A DNA stretch of 64,000 nucleotides, taken from positions 487,001 through 551,000 of the forward strand of contig NZ_OW485601.1 in the NCBI RefSeq assembly GCF_937425535.1, written 5' to 3'. Source of the DNA: Rhodovastum atsumiense. GTDB lineage: Bacteria > Pseudomonadota > Alphaproteobacteria > Acetobacterales > Acetobacteraceae. Made by a program: the position numbers and the translations under genes. Below, piece by piece: positions 17,500-27,200 of the stretch (positions are counted from its first letter, which is position 1; each line of letters starts with the position of its first letter). Below the pieces are notes generated by a model, which saw only the letters and a program-made list of their open reading frames with translations, was not told where the DNA came from and did not search any database.

Positions 17500-18468
17500 T
17501 CAATCCTTGAAATGGCAGGCGGCGAGCTGGGTCGTTCGCCCGGGTGCGGAGGCCAGTTGCGGCGGCTCGACGCGGCAGATCTCCTGCGCCTTCGGGCAGC
17601 GTGGATGGAAGACGCAGCCCGGTGGCGGGTTCAGCGGGCTCGGCATCTCGCCGCGGATGGTGCGATGCCGCCGGCGCACGCCGATGCGCGGCACGCTGTC
17701 CAGCAGGGCCTGGGTGTAGGGATGCGAGGGCGTCGCGAACAGATCCGCCCGCGGCGCCACTTCGACCAGACGGCCGAGATAGAGCACCGCCACGCGGTCG
17801 ACGAGGTGGTTCACCACCGCGAGGTCGTGGCTGATGAACAGGTAGGACAGGCGGTGCTGCTCCTGCAGGTCCTTCATCAGGTTCAGGATCTGGCTCTGGA
17901 TCGACACGTCCAGCGCCGAGAGCGGCTCGTCGGCCACGATCAGTGCCGGCGCGGGCGCCAGCGCCCGGGCGATGGCGATGCGCTGGCGCTGCCCGCCGGA
18001 GAACTCGTGCGGATAGCGGTTCAGCGCGTCACGCGGCAAGCCAACCTGCTGCACCAGCTCGGCGGCGCGTTCCTGCCGGGCGACGCGGCCGGCGCTGCCC
18101 TGGATGCGCAACGGCTCGGCGATGATGTCGGAGACCGGCATGCGCGGATCGAGCGCGCTGAACGGGTCCTGGAACACGATCTGGATGGCGCGCCTTGCCG
18201 CCTTCCAGGTCGGCCGGTCCATCTCCTTGCCGCGGAAGCGCATGCGCCCGGCGGTCGGCACCTGCAGCCCCGCCACCACGTTGCCGAGCGTGCTCTTGCC
18301 GCTGCCGCTCTCGCCCACCAGCGCCAGCGTCTCGCCTTCGGCGATGCTGAAGGACACGTCCTGCGCCGCCCGCAACACCCGCCGGCGGCCACCGAGCAGG
18401 CCACCGCCGCCCAGGGCGAAATGCACGCTGATGCGCTCCAGCGCCACCAGCTCCGCGGCCCCGCTCAT
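17500..18468 (-). CDS. Peptide-type ABC transporter ATPase (DppF/OppF family)
   Basis: 322 aa. Walker A is GESGSGKST (52-60), the signature is SGGQRQR, Walker B is LIVADEPLSALD, and the H-loop is ISHDL. The C-terminal oligopeptide-transporter extension carries the Cys-rich PPGCVFHPRCPKAQEIC, typical of OppF/DppF proteins. Overlaps the upstream ATPase gene by 4 bp. Confidence 0.93.
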   Translation of the reverse strand: MSGAAELVALERISVHFALGGGGLLGGRRRVLRAAQDVSFSIAEGETLALVGESGSGKSTLGNVVAGLQVPTAGRMRFRGKEMDRPTWKAARRAIQIVFQDPFSALDPRMPVSDIIAEPLRIQGSAGRVARQERAAELVQQVGLPRDALNRYPHEFSGGQRQRIAIARALAPAPALIVADEPLSALDVSIQSQILNLMKDLQEQHRLSYLFISHDLAVVNHLVDRVAVLYLGRLVEVAPRADLFATPSHPYTQALLDSVPRIGVRRRHRTIRGEMPSPLNPPPGCVFHPRCPKAQEICRVEPPQLASAPGRTTQLAACHFKD

Positions 18469-19430
18469 TGGCCGGCCTTGAAGCAGGCGACCACGTGGCC
18501 GGGGGCGAGTTCCACCGCCTCCGGTTCCGCCGCCCGGCAGCCGGCATCGGCGCGCGGGCAGCGATCGGCGAAGCGGCAGCCGCCATCGCCGTCCAGGTCC
18601 GGCACGCCGCCGGCGATCACCGGCAGCCGCGCCACCCGGTGCGCCGGATCCGGCAGGGTCGCGATCAGCCCCTGGGTGTAGGGATGCAGCGGGGTCGCGA
18701 ACAGCGCCTCGGCGGGGGCGCGCTCGACGATCCGGCCTGCGTACATCACGATGATCTCATGGGCGATCTCGCTGACCACGGCGAGGTTGTGGCTGATGAA
18801 CTGGATCGCCATGCCGATGCGGTCCTGCAAATCCAGCATCAGGTCGAGGATCTGCGCCTGGATGGTCACGTCCAGGGCCGTGGTCGGCTCGTCGGCGATC
18901 AGCAGCTTCGGCTCGCAGGCCAGCGCCATGGCGATCACCGCGCGCTGGCGCATGCCGCCGGAAAGCTGGTGCGGATAGGCGCGCGCGCGGTCCTTCGGGG
19001 AATTGATGCCGACGGCCTCGAGCAATCCGATCGCCTGGTCCTCGCCCTCGCGCCAGCCGACGCCGTCGCGATGCAGCACCAGTGCTTCCGCGATCTGCCG
19101 CCCCACCGTCATCACCGGATTGAGCGCCGTCATTGGTTCCTGGAACACCATGGCGATGGCCTCGCCGCGCAGCCGGCGCCACGCCGCCGCGGACTGCCCG
19201 ACCAGTTCGCGCCCCTCGAAGCGGATCGAGCCTTCGACCCGTCCCGGCGAGGGCACCAGCCCCATCAACGCCAGCGAGGTCACCGACTTGCCGCAGCCGC
19301 TCTCGCCCACCACGCCGAGCGTGCGCCCGGCGGCGATGGCATAGGAAATGCCCGCCACCACCTGCCGCACCCCGCCGGCGCGGGGGAAGGTGACGCGCAG
19401 TCCGGAGACGTCCAGCAGAGGCTCGCTCAT
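18465..19430 (-). CDS. Peptide-type ABC transporter ATPase (DppD/OppD family)
   Basis: 321 aa from ATG 19430, chosen because it overlaps the preceding stop (ATGA) and gives the family N-terminus. Walker A GESGCGKS with K48, signature LSGGMRQR, Walker [14 protein letters not shown]-loop ISHNL. The C-terminal [16 protein letters not shown] is the Cys motif of this family. It pairs with the DppF-type ATPase as a heterodimer. Confidence 0.93.
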   Translation of the reverse strand: MSEPLLDVSGLRVTFPRAGGVRQVVAGISYAIAAGRTLGVVGESGCGKSVTSLALMGLVPSPGRVEGSIRFEGRELVGQSAAAWRRLRGEAIAMVFQEPMTALNPVMTVGRQIAEALVLHRDGVGWREGEDQAIGLLEAVGINSPKDRARAYPHQLSGGMRQRAVIAMALACEPKLLIADEPTTALDVTIQAQILDLMLDLQDRIGMAIQFISHNLAVVSEIAHEIIVMYAGRIVERAPAEALFATPLHPYTQGLIATLPDPAHRVARLPVIAGGVPDLDGDGGCRFADRCPRADAGCRAAEPEAVELAPGHVVACFKAGQ

Positions 19431-21115
19431 TCCGCGCGCCACTGCTCGGCCCAGAGGCTGCTGTAGGCGGAATGCCCGGTCGGCTCCACGCCCTTCAGCC
19501 AGGTCGGCAGCACATAGGCTTCCGTGCGGAAGAACAGCGGCAGCACGGGCAGGTCCTCGGCATAGATCCGCTGCATCTCTGCCCAGGCCGCCTTCTGGTG
19601 GCCGGGGTCCAGGTCGGTCTCGGCCACGGCGATGGCGGCATCCATGCGGGCATTGCGAAAATTCATGTAGTTGGAGCCACCATAATTGTTGGCCTCGGTG
19701 GGCACGTGATCGGAAGCCAGGGTCTGCCGCGGCGGATAGCCGATCGGCGTCGACCAGGCGTACATGGCCATGCCGGTGAAGGCGCGCTGGCGCAGCGTCT
19801 CGCCGAACAGGGTGCGGGCCGGCTCGTTGCGGATAAGCGCCTCCACGCCCACCGCCTTCCATTGGTCCTTCAGCACCAGTTGCGCCAGCTCGCGCACCCG
19901 GTTGCCGGCGGTGGTGCGGAAATCGAGCGCCAGCCGCTCGCCGCGGGCGTTGCGGCAGATGCCGTCGGCGCCCGGATGCCATCCCGCCTCGGCCAGCAAC
20001 GCGCGGGCGCGGGCCGGATCGTGCGGCGACGCCGGAACACTTGCGTCATACATCGGCTCGAGCGGATGGACGAAGCTCACGGCCGCCATCTGCAGGCCGT
20101 CGGACAGCTTCTTCGCCAGCACCTGCCGGTCCACCGCCAGCAGCAGGGCGCGGCGCACGCGCGCATCGGCCAGGATCGGGTTGTCGAGGTTGAGGTCGAT
20201 ATGCTCGTAGCCCAGCGCAGGACGGAACAGGTAGGTCCAGCGGGCGGGAAACTGCCGCCGCAATTGCAGCACTTGGTCGAGCGTCAGCGACGGCGCATCG
20301 CCGGGGGCGAAGTCCACGTCGCCGGATTGCAGGTTGGCCTGCAGTGCCGCCGTGTTGCCGATGCTGCGCAGGACGATGCGGCGGAACCCCGGCTTGGGGC
20401 CGCCCCAGTACGGGTTGGGCTCCAGCACGATGATCTGCGTGGCGGAGTCGTATTGCGTGATCAGGTAGGGGCCGTTGTAGAGCCCCGGCGTGGTCGGCGC
20501 CCGCACATACAGGCTTTTCCGGCCGTACTCGCCGGGGGCGGTCGCCGCCTCGGCGACCGGGCCTTCCAGATGCGTGGGCAACAGGGTGGGCAACTGGTCG
20601 AACTGGGTCCAGGGCTCGCGGAAATGCATGACCGCGGTCAGCGTGTCCACCACCTCGACGCGGTCGATCCGCTGCCAGTACGCCATCTCGGCGAAGCCGG
20701 AAGCGGGATCGTTGCCGACCTTCCAGACCAGGGCGAGATCCTGCGCCGTCACCGGGGTGCCGTCGCCCCAGCGTAGGCCGGGGCGCAGCGTCACGGTCAC
20801 CGCCATGCCCTTGCCCTCGAACCGGACCATCCCGTTGGTCAGGCTCGGCAGCTCGGTGCATTGCAGGCAGGTATTCTTCCAGTCCTTGTCATTGGCGGAG
20901 ATCGGCCGCAGGGCGAACCCAAGCGCGTACGCCTTGATCACTTCCGGATCGATCGCCGGATGCAGGGTCGAGGGAAACTGCGACACCCCGATCGTCAGCG
21001 TCTCGCGCGGCTGCGCCGAGGCCGGCGCGGCAACGGCGGCCAGCGCCACGGCGAAAATCGCCGTGGCTGCCCGCCGCCGCCATCCGGTCCGCATGCCTGG
21101 CCCGCCCGGGGCCAT
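19427..21115 (-). CDS. Peptide-type ABC substrate-binding protein, paralogue A
   Basis: 562 aa if started at ATG 21115, whose A overlaps the upstream stop (TAATG); ATG 21094 would give a shorter leader and is an alternative. Sec signal peptide ATAIFAVALAAVAAPASA. SBP_bac_5 features: GLRWGDGTPVTAQDLALVWKVG and RRALLLAVDRQ. A Cys-x-x-Cys pair (CLQC) early in the mature protein is shared with the next-door paralogue, as are the blocks SGDV, YEHIDL and RIYAEDLPVLPLFFR. Two such genes feeding one permease suggest two related ligands. Confidence 0.9.
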   Translation of the reverse strand: MAPGGPGMRTGWRRRAATAIFAVALAAVAAPASAQPRETLTIGVSQFPSTLHPAIDPEVIKAYALGFALRPISANDKDWKNTCLQCTELPSLTNGMVRFEGKGMAVTVTLRPGLRWGDGTPVTAQDLALVWKVGNDPASGFAEMAYWQRIDRVEVVDTLTAVMHFREPWTQFDQLPTLLPTHLEGPVAEAATAPGEYGRKSLYVRAPTTPGLYNGPYLITQYDSATQIIVLEPNPYWGGPKPGFRRIVLRSIGNTAALQANLQSGDVDFAPGDAPSLTLDQVLQLRRQFPARWTYLFRPALGYEHIDLNLDNPILADARVRRALLLAVDRQVLAKKLSDGLQMAAVSFVHPLEPMYDASVPASPHDPARARALLAEAGWHPGADGICRNARGERLALDFRTTAGNRVRELAQLVLKDQWKAVGVEALIRNEPARTLFGETLRQRAFTGMAMYAWSTPIGYPPRQTLASDHVPTEANNYGGSNYMNFRNARMDAAIAVAETDLDPGHQKAAWAEMQRIYAEDLPVLPLFFRTEAYVLPTWLKGVEPTGHSAYSSLWAEQWRAE

Positions 21116-22776
21116 TACTTCGACCGCCAGTTCTCCGCCCACAGCACGGCATAGTCGCCATGGCCGGTCGGGGCGTAGCCGGTCAGCCACTTCGGCACCA
21201 CATGCGCCTCGGAGCGGAAGAACAGCGGCAGCACCGGCAGTTGCTCGGCGTAGATGCGCTGCATCTCCGCCCATGCCGCCTTCTGCTTCGCCGGATCGAG
21301 CTGCGTCTCCGCGGTCGCGATCAGCTCATCCATCCGCGCGTTGTCGAAGGCGATGTAGTTCGCCCCGGACCAGTTGTTCGCCGAGGTCGGGATCTGGCTG
21401 CTGGCGAGCGTGCGCAGCGGGCTTTCAGTGACGCCGCTCGACCACGCATACATCACCATGCCGGTGTACGTGCGCTTCTTGACGGTCTCGCCGAACATCG
21501 TGCGGGCGGGCTCGTTCTTGATCACCACCTCGACGCAGGACGCCTTCCACTGGCTCTGCAGCACCTGCTGGGTCAGTTCGCGCAGCTTGTTGCCGGCGGT
21601 GGTGGTGAATTCCAGCGACAGGCGGTCGCCCTTGGCATTGCGGCAGATGCCGTCCGGGCCGGGCTTCCATCCGGCCTCCGCCAGCAGCGCCTTGGCGCGG
21701 GCGGGGTCATAGGCATAGGTCGCCGCGCCGGGGGCATAATTCGGGTTCAGCGGGTTCACCCAGGTGTCGGCCACCGGCTGCTTGCCCTCGAACAGGCGCT
21801 TGACCACCGTCTGCCGGTCGATCGCATGCAGCAGCGCGCGGCGCACCCGCAGATCGGCCAGGATCGGGTTGTCCTTCTGCAGGTCGATATGCTCGTAGTT
21901 CAGGCTCGGCCGGAAGATGTAGGTGAAGCGGTCGGGCTGGGATTTCTGCAGCGCCAGCACCTGGTCGATGGTCAGGCCGATGCCCTCGCCCGCCACCATG
22001 TCGACATCGCCCGACAGCAGGTTGGCCTGCAGCGCCGCGGTGTTGTCGATGACGCGCAGGACGATCCGCTTGAAGCCGGGCTTGGTGCCGCTCCAGGCGG
22101 GATTGGGCTCGTACACCACCTGGTTGCCCGACTGGTACTGGGTGATGCGATAGGGGCCGTTCCACAGGCCGGGCGTGGTCGGGGCGCGGTTGAAGGTGGT
22201 CTGCTTGATGTACTCGGCGGTGTTGCCGGCCGCATCGTGCACGGCCGCCTCGACATGCGCGGGCAGCAGCTCGTCCCACTGGTTGTAGTCCACCCGCACC
22301 TTATCCAGGTGCAGCACCGCGGTGTGGTCATCGACCACGTCGATGCTGCGGGCGCGCTTCCAGGAATTGACGTTCGACCAGCCCGAGGCGGGATCGCTGC
22401 CGGCCTTCCAGGTGAACATGACGTCGCGCGTCGTCACCGGTGTCCCGTCGCCCCATTTCAGGTCGGGCTTCAGGCGGAGCGTGACCGCCATCCCCTCGCC
22501 GCCCTGCTCGATCTTGGCCAGGCCGTTCGCCACCGTGGGCAGCTCGGCGCAGAGCAGGCAGGAATCCTTCCAGTCGGCGTCGAAGGCCGTAATTTTACGT
22601 AAGCCGAGCCCGACGACGTAGTTCTTGACGACCTCGGCATCGATCGAGGGATGCAGGCTGGAAGGAAACTGCGCGACCCCGATCACCAGGTCATCCTTGG
22701 CCTGAGCGGGCGCTGCGAAGGGCAGCGCGGCCGCCCCGAGGGCGGCGGCAGTGGCGATGGCGGCGCGGAGCTTCAT
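21115..22776 (-). CDS. Peptide-type ABC substrate-binding protein, paralogue B
   Basis: 553 aa from ATG 22776, behind GGACGAG. Signal peptide AAIATAAALGAAALPFAAPAQA. Strongly similar over its full length to the downstream gene: GVAQFPSSLHPSID versus GVSQFPSTLHPAID, CLLC versus CLQC, WGDGTPVTTRDV versus WGDGTPVTAQDL, and RIYAEQLPVLPLFFRSEA versus RIYAEDLPVLPLFFRTEA. First gene of the operon. The 272-bp gap to the divergent kinase gene (22777-23048) should hold the promoter; I see no clear operator. Confidence 0.92.
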   Translation of the reverse strand: MKLRAAIATAAALGAAALPFAAPAQAKDDLVIGVAQFPSSLHPSIDAEVVKNYVVGLGLRKITAFDADWKDSCLLCAELPTVANGLAKIEQGGEGMAVTLRLKPDLKWGDGTPVTTRDVMFTWKAGSDPASGWSNVNSWKRARSIDVVDDHTAVLHLDKVRVDYNQWDELLPAHVEAAVHDAAGNTAEYIKQTTFNRAPTTPGLWNGPYRITQYQSGNQVVYEPNPAWSGTKPGFKRIVLRVIDNTAALQANLLSGDVDMVAGEGIGLTIDQVLALQKSQPDRFTYIFRPSLNYEHIDLQKDNPILADLRVRRALLHAIDRQTVVKRLFEGKQPVADTWVNPLNPNYAPGAATYAYDPARAKALLAEAGWKPGPDGICRNAKGDRLSLEFTTTAGNKLRELTQQVLQSQWKASCVEVVIKNEPARTMFGETVKKRTYTGMVMYAWSSGVTESPLRTLASSQIPTSANNWSGANYIAFDNARMDELIATAETQLDPAKQKAAWAEMQRIYAEQLPVLPLFFRSEAHVVPKWLTGYAPTGHGDYAVLWAENWRSK

Positions 22777-23048
22777 CTCGTCCTGTTCCTTAACCTGCGG
22801 GCCGGGGCGGCCGGGCGCGATCAAACCGGTGCCATCGCGGCAAGTCAACGCGCCCTCTCGCCTTTCGCGTCACCGTCGCCGCCCCACCCCGGCCCTCAAC
22901 GCCGTGGTGTTGTTGCCCCCGTCGCAAGCCGGTATGATTGCCGGGTGCTCCTGCCCGACATCGCCAGCATCCCGGGGACTCGCCACGCCGAGCCGGCCAG
23001 TGCGGCCGCGTCCGGCCCCCCAACGCGCCTCACCGCGCGCGAGGCCCC

Positions 23049-25253
23049 ATGAAGCAATATCTGCTGAAGCGCGCCGGGCTGTTGCTGATCGGCCTGTTCG
23101 TGGTCGTCATGGTGGCCCTCGGGGCAACGAGCTGGCGCCAGTTCGACCAGTTGCGGGACAGCCGCGAATGGGTGCGCCATTCCTACGAGGTCCTGCTGAC
23201 GATCCGCCAGCTCGACGGTGCCATCGGGGCCGCGGAAACCGGACAGCGCGGCTTCCTGCTGACCGGCGAGGACGCCTACCTCGGCCCCTACCACGAGGCG
23301 CTCGACACCATCTCGCTGCTGCAGGGCCGGCTGCAATCCCTGACCGCCGACAACCCGGCGCAGCAGGCCCGCATCGCCGTCCTCGCCCCCGCCATGCAGC
23401 GCAAGCTCGAGGAACTGGCGCAGACCGTGCAGTTGCGCCGCAGCAGCGGCCCCGACGAAGCGGTGGCGGTCGTCCGCTCCGGCCGCGGCCGCGCCCTGCG
23501 CGAGGACATCACGACGGCCTTGCTGGCGATGACGGCACAGGAACAGACCCTGCTCGCCGAGCGGATCGCCACGGCCGAGACCTCCTTGCAGGCCACCCTG
23601 CAGGGGGTGCTCGCCGGCACCACCGTCGCCGTGGTGCTGCTGGGCTTCGGCACCTTGCTGCTGGCACGCGCCGCGGACCGCCACCAGCGCATGCTCGCGC
23701 AGCAGAAGACCCTGTCGGACCGCCTGCGCACCTCGCTCGACAGCCTGAGCCAGGGGATCGGCGTGTTCGGGCCGGATCGCCGCCTGGTCGATTGGAACGC
23801 CTGCTTCCAGGACCTGCTGCAATTGCCCGCGGCCATGGTCAGGTCCGGCACGCCCTACGCGGCCATCGTGGAACAGACCACCGAAGCCGGCACGCCGTTG
23901 CTGGAGACCGAACCGCAGCTCCAGTTCCGCCGCGGCCCCCGCCCCGGCACCGAGGTGATCGTCTACGAGCGCCAGCGCGCCGGCGACCGGCACAGCCTGG
24001 AAGTGCGGCGCACCCCCCTGCCGGACGGGGGATTCGTGCTCACCATCTCCGACATGACCGCCCGCGCCCAGGCCGAGGCGGTGCTGCGCGAATCGCAGAA
24101 GATGCAGGCGATCGGCCAGCTCACCGGCGGCATCGCGCACGACTTCAACAATCTGTTGACCGTGGTGCTCGGGAATCTCGAATTCCTGCGCAGCCGCCTC
24201 GAGGCCGGCAGCCCGCTGCTGACGCGGCTCGACCGCGCGGAATGGGCCACCCGCCGTGGCGCCACCCTCACCGCCCAGTTGCTGGCCTTCGCGCGCAAGC
24301 AACCGCTTGCCCCGCAGCCGCTCGATCTCTCGCGGGTGCTGACCGGGCTGATGCCGCTGCTGCAGCGCACGCTCGACGCCGCGATCGAGCTGCGCTTCGT
24401 CGATGCCGCCGGGCTCTGGCCCGCGATGGCCGACGAGAGCCAGCTCGAGAACGCCGTCCTCAATCTTGCGCTGAACGCGCGCGACGCCATGCCCGAGGGC
24501 GGCCGGCTCACCATCGAGCTGGCCAACAAGGTGCTCGACGACGAATACGCCCGCGCCCATGCCGAGGTGACGCCGGGCGACTATGTCATGCTGGCGGTGT
24601 CCGATACCGGCACCGGCATGCCGCCCGCGGTGGCCGCGCGGGCTTTCGAACCGTTCTTCACCACCAAGCCGGTGGGCAAGGGCACCGGGCTCGGGCTGGC
24701 GATGGTGTTCGGCTTCCTCAAGCAATCCGGCGGGCACGCGAAGATCTATTCCGAGCCGGGGGAAGGCACCACGATCCGCCTCTATTTGCCCCGCGCCATC
24801 GGCGCCGCCCCGGCCGGGCTGGCCCGCACCGAGGCGCCCGCCGAGCTGCCGCGCGGCTCGGCCACGGTCCTGCTGGTCGAGGACGAGGCGCCGGTGCGCG
24901 AGATCACCGCCGCCATGCTGCGCGACCTCGGCTACCGCGTGCTGGAGGCCGCCGACGGCGAGCAGGCGTTGCGCGTCTTCGGCGCCAGCCCGCTCGCGAT
25001 CGAGTTGCTGCTGCTCGACGTGGTGCTGCCCGGCCGCCTGCGCGGCCGCGACGTGGCCGAGCGCATCCTGGCGCTGCGGCCCGGCCTGCCCGTGCTGTAC
25101 ATGTCCGGCTATACGGAGAATGCCATCGTCCACCAGGGGCGGCTGGATGACGGGGTCCACCTGATCGGCAAGCCGTTCGACCGCGAGCGGCTGGCGCGCA
25201 AGGTGGCCCAGCTCCTCGCCGCGTGCCCGGCGGACACGGTCAGCAAGACATAG
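23049..25253 (+). CDS. CHASE3-PAS hybrid sensor histidine kinase
   Basis: 734 aa. A membrane segment at about 9-28 and another at about 190-212 bracket a CHASE3-type sensing domain (TGQRGFLLTGEDAYL). A PAS-like domain follows (LSQGIGVFGPDRRLVDWN). The kinase core has H364 in GIAHDFNNLL, an N box LNLALNARDAMPEGG, and G boxes DTGTGMP and GTGLGLAMV. A C-terminal receiver carries D657 in LLLLDVVLPG and Lys in IGKPFD. This HDFNNLL-type hybrid kinase has no cognate output regulator beside it. It is divergent from the ABC operon, but a regulatory link is only suggested by position. Confidence 0.92.
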   Translation: MKQYLLKRAGLLLIGLFVVVMVALGATSWRQFDQLRDSREWVRHSYEVLLTIRQLDGAIGAAETGQRGFLLTGEDAYLGPYHEALDTISLLQGRLQSLTADNPAQQARIAVLAPAMQRKLEELAQTVQLRRSSGPDEAVAVVRSGRGRALREDITTALLAMTAQEQTLLAERIATAETSLQATLQGVLAGTTVAVVLLGFGTLLLARAADRHQRMLAQQKTLSDRLRTSLDSLSQGIGVFGPDRRLVDWNACFQDLLQLPAAMVRSGTPYAAIVEQTTEAGTPLLETEPQLQFRRGPRPGTEVIVYERQRAGDRHSLEVRRTPLPDGGFVLTISDMTARAQAEAVLRESQKMQAIGQLTGGIAHDFNNLLTVVLGNLEFLRSRLEAGSPLLTRLDRAEWATRRGATLTAQLLAFARKQPLAPQPLDLSRVLTGLMPLLQRTLDAAIELRFVDAAGLWPAMADESQLENAVLNLALNARDAMPEGGRLTIELANKVLDDEYARAHAEVTPGDYVMLAVSDTGTGMPPAVAARAFEPFFTTKPVGKGTGLGLAMVFGFLKQSGGHAKIYSEPGEGTTIRLYLPRAIGAAPAGLARTEAPAELPRGSATVLLVEDEAPVREITAAMLRDLGYRVLEAADGEQALRVFGASPLAIELLLLDVVLPGRLRGRDVAERILALRPGLPVLYMSGYTENAIVHQGRLDDGVHLIGKPFDRERLARKVAQLLAACPADTVSKT

Positions 25254-25388
25254 TGTAACAGGGTCGAAACAACACGCTACTCCAGTGGCTATCGGGCAAT
25301 GACGCCCGCCGGCCGCAAGTAGGCGGCATATCCCTTGTGCAGGACAGGGTTGCGGCTATCCTGTCTCGTCCTCGCAAGGATGAGAAGA

Positions 25389-26960
25389 ATGCAGTTTCGG
25401 ATCGTTATCCTGTGCCTCGCCGCCGCGGTCGCGACCGCCCCGGCGCAGGCCGTGACCTTCAAATGGGCCAATGACGGCGACGTGCGGGTGATGGACCCCT
25501 ACACGCTCGACGAGACAGTCCAGAATTCCTTCCTCGCCAACATCTACGAGCCGCTGGTCCGGCGCGACCGCAAGCTCGGGCTCGAGCCGGCGCTGGCGGA
25601 GAAGTGGGAGCAGACCGCGCCGACGGTCTGGCGCTTCCACCTGCGGCCCGGGGTCACCTGGCAGGATGGCACGAAATTCACCGCCGACGACGTGGTCTTC
25701 AGCTATGGCCGCATCACCGGCAAGACCGCCAGCACCGGCACCGCGGTCGCCTCGGTGAAGGGGATCAGCAAGGTCGATGACCTGACGGTCGATTTCGAGA
25801 CCAAGCTGCCCGATCCGATCCTGCCGTCCTCGTTCACCAACTTCCTGATCCTGCCCAAGGCCTGGATGGAGAAGAACGGGGCCGCCGAGGTCGCGATCGT
25901 CGGCACCACCGAGAACTTCGCCCATCGCAACGCCATGGGCACCGGGCCGTTCCGCCTCGCCCTGCGCGAGCCCGACCGCCGCACGGTGCTGGAGCGCAAC
26001 CCGACCTGGTGGGACAAGCCCTGGCATAACCTCGATCGTGTCGAGTACACCGTCATTTCCTCGGCCGCCACGCGCGTCGCCGCCCTGCTCTCGGGCGAGA
26101 TCGACATGGTCTACGCGGTGCCGCCGCAGGACATCGACCGCATCAGCCGCTCCAAGGACGTACGCCTGATCCAGGGGCCGGAGCTGCGCACGGTGTTCCT
26201 GAGCTTCGACCAGGTGCGTGACGAACTGCAATTCTCCTCGGTGAAGGGCAAGAACCCGTTCAAGGACCAGCGTGTCCGCGAGGCCTTCGCGCTGGCCATC
26301 GACGAGCAGGCCATCGCCACCCGGGTGATGCGCGGCCAGGGCCGCCCGACCTGGATGATGTGGGGCCCCGGCGTGAACGGCTATGACGCGGCGCTGGACA
26401 AGCGGCCCGCGGTCGACCTCGCCCGCGCCAAGGCCCTGCTGGCCGAGGCCGGCTACCCGGAGGGCTTCCAGGTCACGCTGGACTGCCCGAATGACCGCTA
26501 CATCGCCGACGAGGCGATCTGCACCGCCATCGCCGGCATGCTGGCGCGGATCAACGTCAAGGTAGACGTGTTCGCCCGCACCAAGGTCCGCTATTTCGGC
26601 GACATTGGCTATCCGAAGTACAACACCAGCTTCTACATGCTCGGTTGGACCCCCAACACCTATGACGCCGCCAATCCCATCCGTGCCCTGCTGGCCACGC
26701 GCGGCCGTCCGGGGCTGGGGGTGAACAACTCCGGCGGCTATTCCAACAAGCGCATCGACGAGCTGGAACCGCTGATCGCGACCGAGCTCGATCCGGCGAA
26801 GCGCCAGGCGATGATCAGCGAGGTCGCCCGCATCGTGCAGACCGAGGTCGGCTACATCCCGCTGCACCAGCAGCGCATCACCTGGGCGGCGAAGAACAAT
26901 ATCGAGCTGACCCAGCCGGCCGACAACTACTTCCCCCTGCGCTGGGTACGGGTGAAGTAA
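25389..26960 (+). CDS. Peptide-type ABC substrate-binding protein, orphan
   Basis: 523 aa from ATG 25389, with AAGGA 8 bp upstream; ATG 25380 is possible. Signal peptide IVILCLAAAVATAPAQA. SBP_bac_5 blocks: MDPYTLDETVQNSFLANIYE, FHLRPGVTWQDGTKFTADDVVFSY, NAMGTGPFRL and REAFALAIDEQAI. It is not closely like the paralogue pair at 19.4-22.8 kb. No permease or ATPase gene is near. A strong hairpin follows the stop. Confidence 0.9.
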   Translation: MQFRIVILCLAAAVATAPAQAVTFKWANDGDVRVMDPYTLDETVQNSFLANIYEPLVRRDRKLGLEPALAEKWEQTAPTVWRFHLRPGVTWQDGTKFTADDVVFSYGRITGKTASTGTAVASVKGISKVDDLTVDFETKLPDPILPSSFTNFLILPKAWMEKNGAAEVAIVGTTENFAHRNAMGTGPFRLALREPDRRTVLERNPTWWDKPWHNLDRVEYTVISSAATRVAALLSGEIDMVYAVPPQDIDRISRSKDVRLIQGPELRTVFLSFDQVRDELQFSSVKGKNPFKDQRVREAFALAIDEQAIATRVMRGQGRPTWMMWGPGVNGYDAALDKRPAVDLARAKALLAEAGYPEGFQVTLDCPNDRYIADEAICTAIAGMLARINVKVDVFARTKVRYFGDIGYPKYNTSFYMLGWTPNTYDAANPIRALLATRGRPGLGVNNSGGYSNKRIDELEPLIATELDPAKRQAMISEVARIVQTEVGYIPLHQQRITWAAKNNIELTQPADNYFPLRWVRVK

Positions 26961-26978
26961 CGCCTTCCACTTTCGCGG

Positions 26979-27012
26979 CTCCTGTGCGTTGGCTCCGGAC
27001 AACGCACAGGAG
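26979..27012 (+). terminator. Strong hairpin after the orphan binding-protein gene
   Basis: CTCCTGTGCGTTG (26979-26991) and CAACGCACAGGAG (27000-27012) form a perfect 13-bp stem with an 8-base loop, 18 bp after the stop codon. There is no following U-tract, so it may be a Rho-assisted terminator or a 3'-stabilising structure. The rest of the 240-bp gap to 27201 shows no gene that I can support. Confidence 0.65.
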
Positions 27013-27200
27013 TTGTCCATGCCTGATCCAGCTGCGCCCGCCCCGACGGCTTCCGGCCGCGCCGCATCGCACCATGTGGACCGCGATCAATACCGGGCTA
27101 CTTCCGCGGCATCTCATCGCGCAGGAACGTCGGCACCGCGTTTTTGCAGTCAGTGAAGGTTGGGTAGCTCGGGAGCATTTCAGGTAAGGCAATGCGGGGG

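Noticed and set aside
22896-25160. 754-aa open frame antisense to the hybrid kinase gene
   Set aside because: High-GC third-position shadow; the plus-strand frame has complete CHASE3, HisKA, HATPase and receiver motifs, while the antisense text is His/Arg/Gly-rich without any domain.
27019-27192. Transposase remnant or small gene in the gap after the orphan binding protein
   Set aside because: Short frames such as MWTAINTGLLPRHL hint at an IS5-like N-terminus, but the resemblance is too weak, the frames conflict and no catalytic residues or terminal repeats are seen.
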